Positions 7,666-8,800 of a DNA stretch of 8,800 bases are shown here, one piece after another. The stretch's first letter is position 1. The number at the start of each line of letters is the position of its first letter. The DNA is taken from NCBI GenBank assembly GCA_903910495.1, contig CAIVZW010000072.1, forward strand, positions 1-8,800, read 5' to 3'. Made by a program: the position numbers and the translations under genes. The notes below the pieces were generated by a model that was not told the DNA's origin, did no database searches, and saw nothing but the letters and a program-made list of their open reading frames with translations. The DNA comes from an uncultured beta proteobacterium. GTDB taxonomy: Bacteria; Pseudomonadota; Gammaproteobacteria; Burkholderiales; Rhodocyclaceae.

Positions 7666-8768
7666 TTAAGAAACATAATGTCGCGACATTTTTTGATCCG
7701 CATCCTGCCGAGTGAACGACCATTCAATACAGCGGTGGTCGGCATTTCGGCGTTGTTGCCAGGCGTCGACCTCGGTAACGATGGTATTGCGGTCCGGCAA
7801 ACGCCGATTCAAGCACTGGCGATCCAGGACGCCAATTTCGATTTCCGCCATATTGAGCCAACTGGCGTGTTTCGGGGTGTAGTGAAATACGACACGGCGC
7901 AGGAGGATTTTCGCTTCTTTGATGCCGAGCACTTCCTCGAAACACTTGCGGAAATGGGTATTGAGATTATCCATGACCAGATGGACGCGGCGCGCTGTGG
8001 CATAGACCTGTTCGAGCAGATAACGAACGAAGGCGACAAAGTCCAGTTTGGTCCGGTGGTCAGTGACCAAAACGGTTCGCCGTCCGCCTTTGGGCTCCAC
8101 CGCCACAAACAAATTGCAGGTGCCAATACGCACGTATTCATAATCTTGCCGCACAGGCATTCTCGGACGAATTGGCAAAGGCGACCGGGAATCCTTGAGC
8201 AATTGTTTGCTCTTTTCGTCCAGACAAACAACCGGCTCTCCCTTGCGGAACGGTCGGGCATAGAGATCGAGCAGATCGTACATCCGTTGCCGATACTCCC
8301 CCGTCAGTTTGCCAATACACCACATCAGCTTGCGCCACGGCTTGAGGCAGTTTTTTTTAGCAGACGACGGACCGTTTCGCGGCTGATGGGGCCAATTCCC
8401 GGTTGTGCTTGTGCGGCCTGTTCCAGCAATCCAATCGTCCAGCACTTGGCCCCCGCTGGCGGCTCTGAGCAAGCCATGGCAGAAATCTTGGCCTCGACGT
8501 CGGTGTCGTATGTTCGTGGTTTGCCAGGACGCTCGATATCATGCAGGGCGTATTCCACACCGCCTTCCAGGTATGCAGACCGCGTTCGCCAGATAGCAGT
8601 TCGTCCAACACCAAGAACTTCCATGATCTGGGCTTCCGGAATTCCGCGATCCAGCGCTGACAGGATGTGCGCTCGATTGACTTCCCGCGCAGGGTGCAGT
8701 CCCTTCGCTCGGTATGACTCGATCAACTCGCGATCCTTCTCAGTGAGATGCAATTCGGTCTGTCGCAT
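7666..8768 (-). CDS. IS630-family transposase, made by -1 frameshift
   Basis: Two overlapping frames encode one DDE transposase that cuts and joins the IS ends at TA sites. The first frame starts at ATG 8768, chosen because AGGAG (8779-8775) sits 6 bases upstream; TTG 8774 has no spacer. It carries an N-terminal helix-turn-helix region (about residues 30-70) and stops at 8327-8325. The second frame supplies the catalytic core. At 8358-8351 the minus strand reads A8 followed by C. Slipping back one base after CTA AAA AAA gives a continuous 367-residue protein with RRLLKKNCLKPW across the joint. Catalytic residues by that numbering are Asp184 (VCLDEKS), Asp267 (VMDNLNTH) and Glu309 (WLNMAEIE), so all three are present. 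Frameshifting at A-runs is known in this family. The alternative is an inactivating 1-base indel. Confidence 0.88.
7677..7690. repeat. 14-bp perfect palindrome at the transposase 3' end
   Basis: AATGTCGCGACATT is its own reverse complement. It lies within the last codons of the transposase (MSRHYV) and 12 bases inside the left inverted repeat. It could be a transposase- or host-factor-binding subterminal site, or simply a result of codon choice. Confidence 0.5.
8349..8360 (-). other. Slippery heptamer for -1 ribosomal frameshifting
   Basis: On the minus strand the first-frame codons are CTA AAA AAA ACT. The A-run of eight followed by C contains A AAA AAC, a classical -1 slippery heptamer. 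The -1 frame continues AAC TGC and runs open to the end of the transposase. No obvious strong downstream pseudoknot was identified by eye. Confidence 0.7.
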
Positions 8769-8783
8769 GGCCAACTCCTCGTC

Positions 8784-8797
8784 TTTAGGTGGATATG
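8784..8797. repeat. Right terminal inverted repeat of the IS630 element
   Basis: On the minus strand this reads CATATCCACCTAAA, matching 11 of 14 bases with the left end. It lies upstream of the transposase ribosome site. The outermost bases of the element are probably beyond the window end. Confidence 0.45.
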
Positions 8798-8800
8798 CGA

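Larger units (their letters stand above)
7652..8797 (-). mobile_element. IS630-family insertion sequence, nearly complete
   Basis: The element holds one transposase spread over two frames on the minus strand and a candidate pair of terminal inverted repeats. The left stretch CATATACACATTAA (7652-7665) and the right stretch read on the minus strand, CATATCCACCTAAA (8797-8784), match in 11 of 14 positions. IS630 elements insert at TA and duplicate it. A TA lies at 7650-7651 just outside the left repeat, but the window ends too soon to see its partner. The true tips may extend a few bases beyond both repeats, especially past 8800 on the right. The element of about 1.15 kb sits upstream of rluA and appears otherwise intact. 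Confidence 0.8.

Overview
The window reads as chromosomal DNA of a GC-rich proteobacterium. The protein styles (DctP-type TRAP transporter, RluA, two-ORF IS630 transposase, MaoC hydratase) fit Betaproteobacteria best, but that placement is inference and no rRNA or other marker is present. No CRISPR array, tRNA, rRNA, phage or defence gene was seen.

Layout. (1) Bases 1-2190 are a decayed neighbourhood. A promoter-like stretch with a 12-bp perfect palindrome leads to a 21-codon stub resembling a signal peptide, which overlaps an intact MaoC-type hydratase (229-672). Convergent to it is an alpha/beta hydrolase (1582 to 740, minus strand) broken by one in-frame TAA directly after its nucleophile-serine motif. 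Next is the C-terminal remnant of a hybrid sensor kinase (about 1657-2189), with a stop, a 1-base frameshift and His in place of the phospho-accepting Asp. (2) Bases 2190-5287 hold a complete tripartite TRAP transporter: dctP (binding protein), dctQ (small membrane subunit) and dctM (large permease). (3) Bases 5288-6848 hold an intergenic region with a strong inverted repeat, then a short-chain dehydrogenase (TTG start) and a RbsD/FucU-family sugar mutarotase. (4) Bases 6923-7585, minus strand, encode the RNA pseudouridine synthase RluA. (5) Bases 7652-8797, minus strand, are a nearly complete IS630-family insertion sequence. Its transposase is split over two frames joined at an A8 slippery run, and its inner end reaches into the probable promoter of rluA.

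How the parts may work together. A TRAP transporter, a sugar-type dehydrogenase and a mutarotase in one orientation suggest uptake and oxidation of a sugar or sugar acid. The non-coding regions before dctP and before the dehydrogenase share a 25-base element (22/25 identical), supporting co-regulation as one regulon. The substrate cannot be read from the sequence, and no lactonase, dehydratase, aldolase or regulator is present. This module and its shared element are the best candidate for something undescribed. The rest of the interest lies in gene decay and in the IS element beside rluA.
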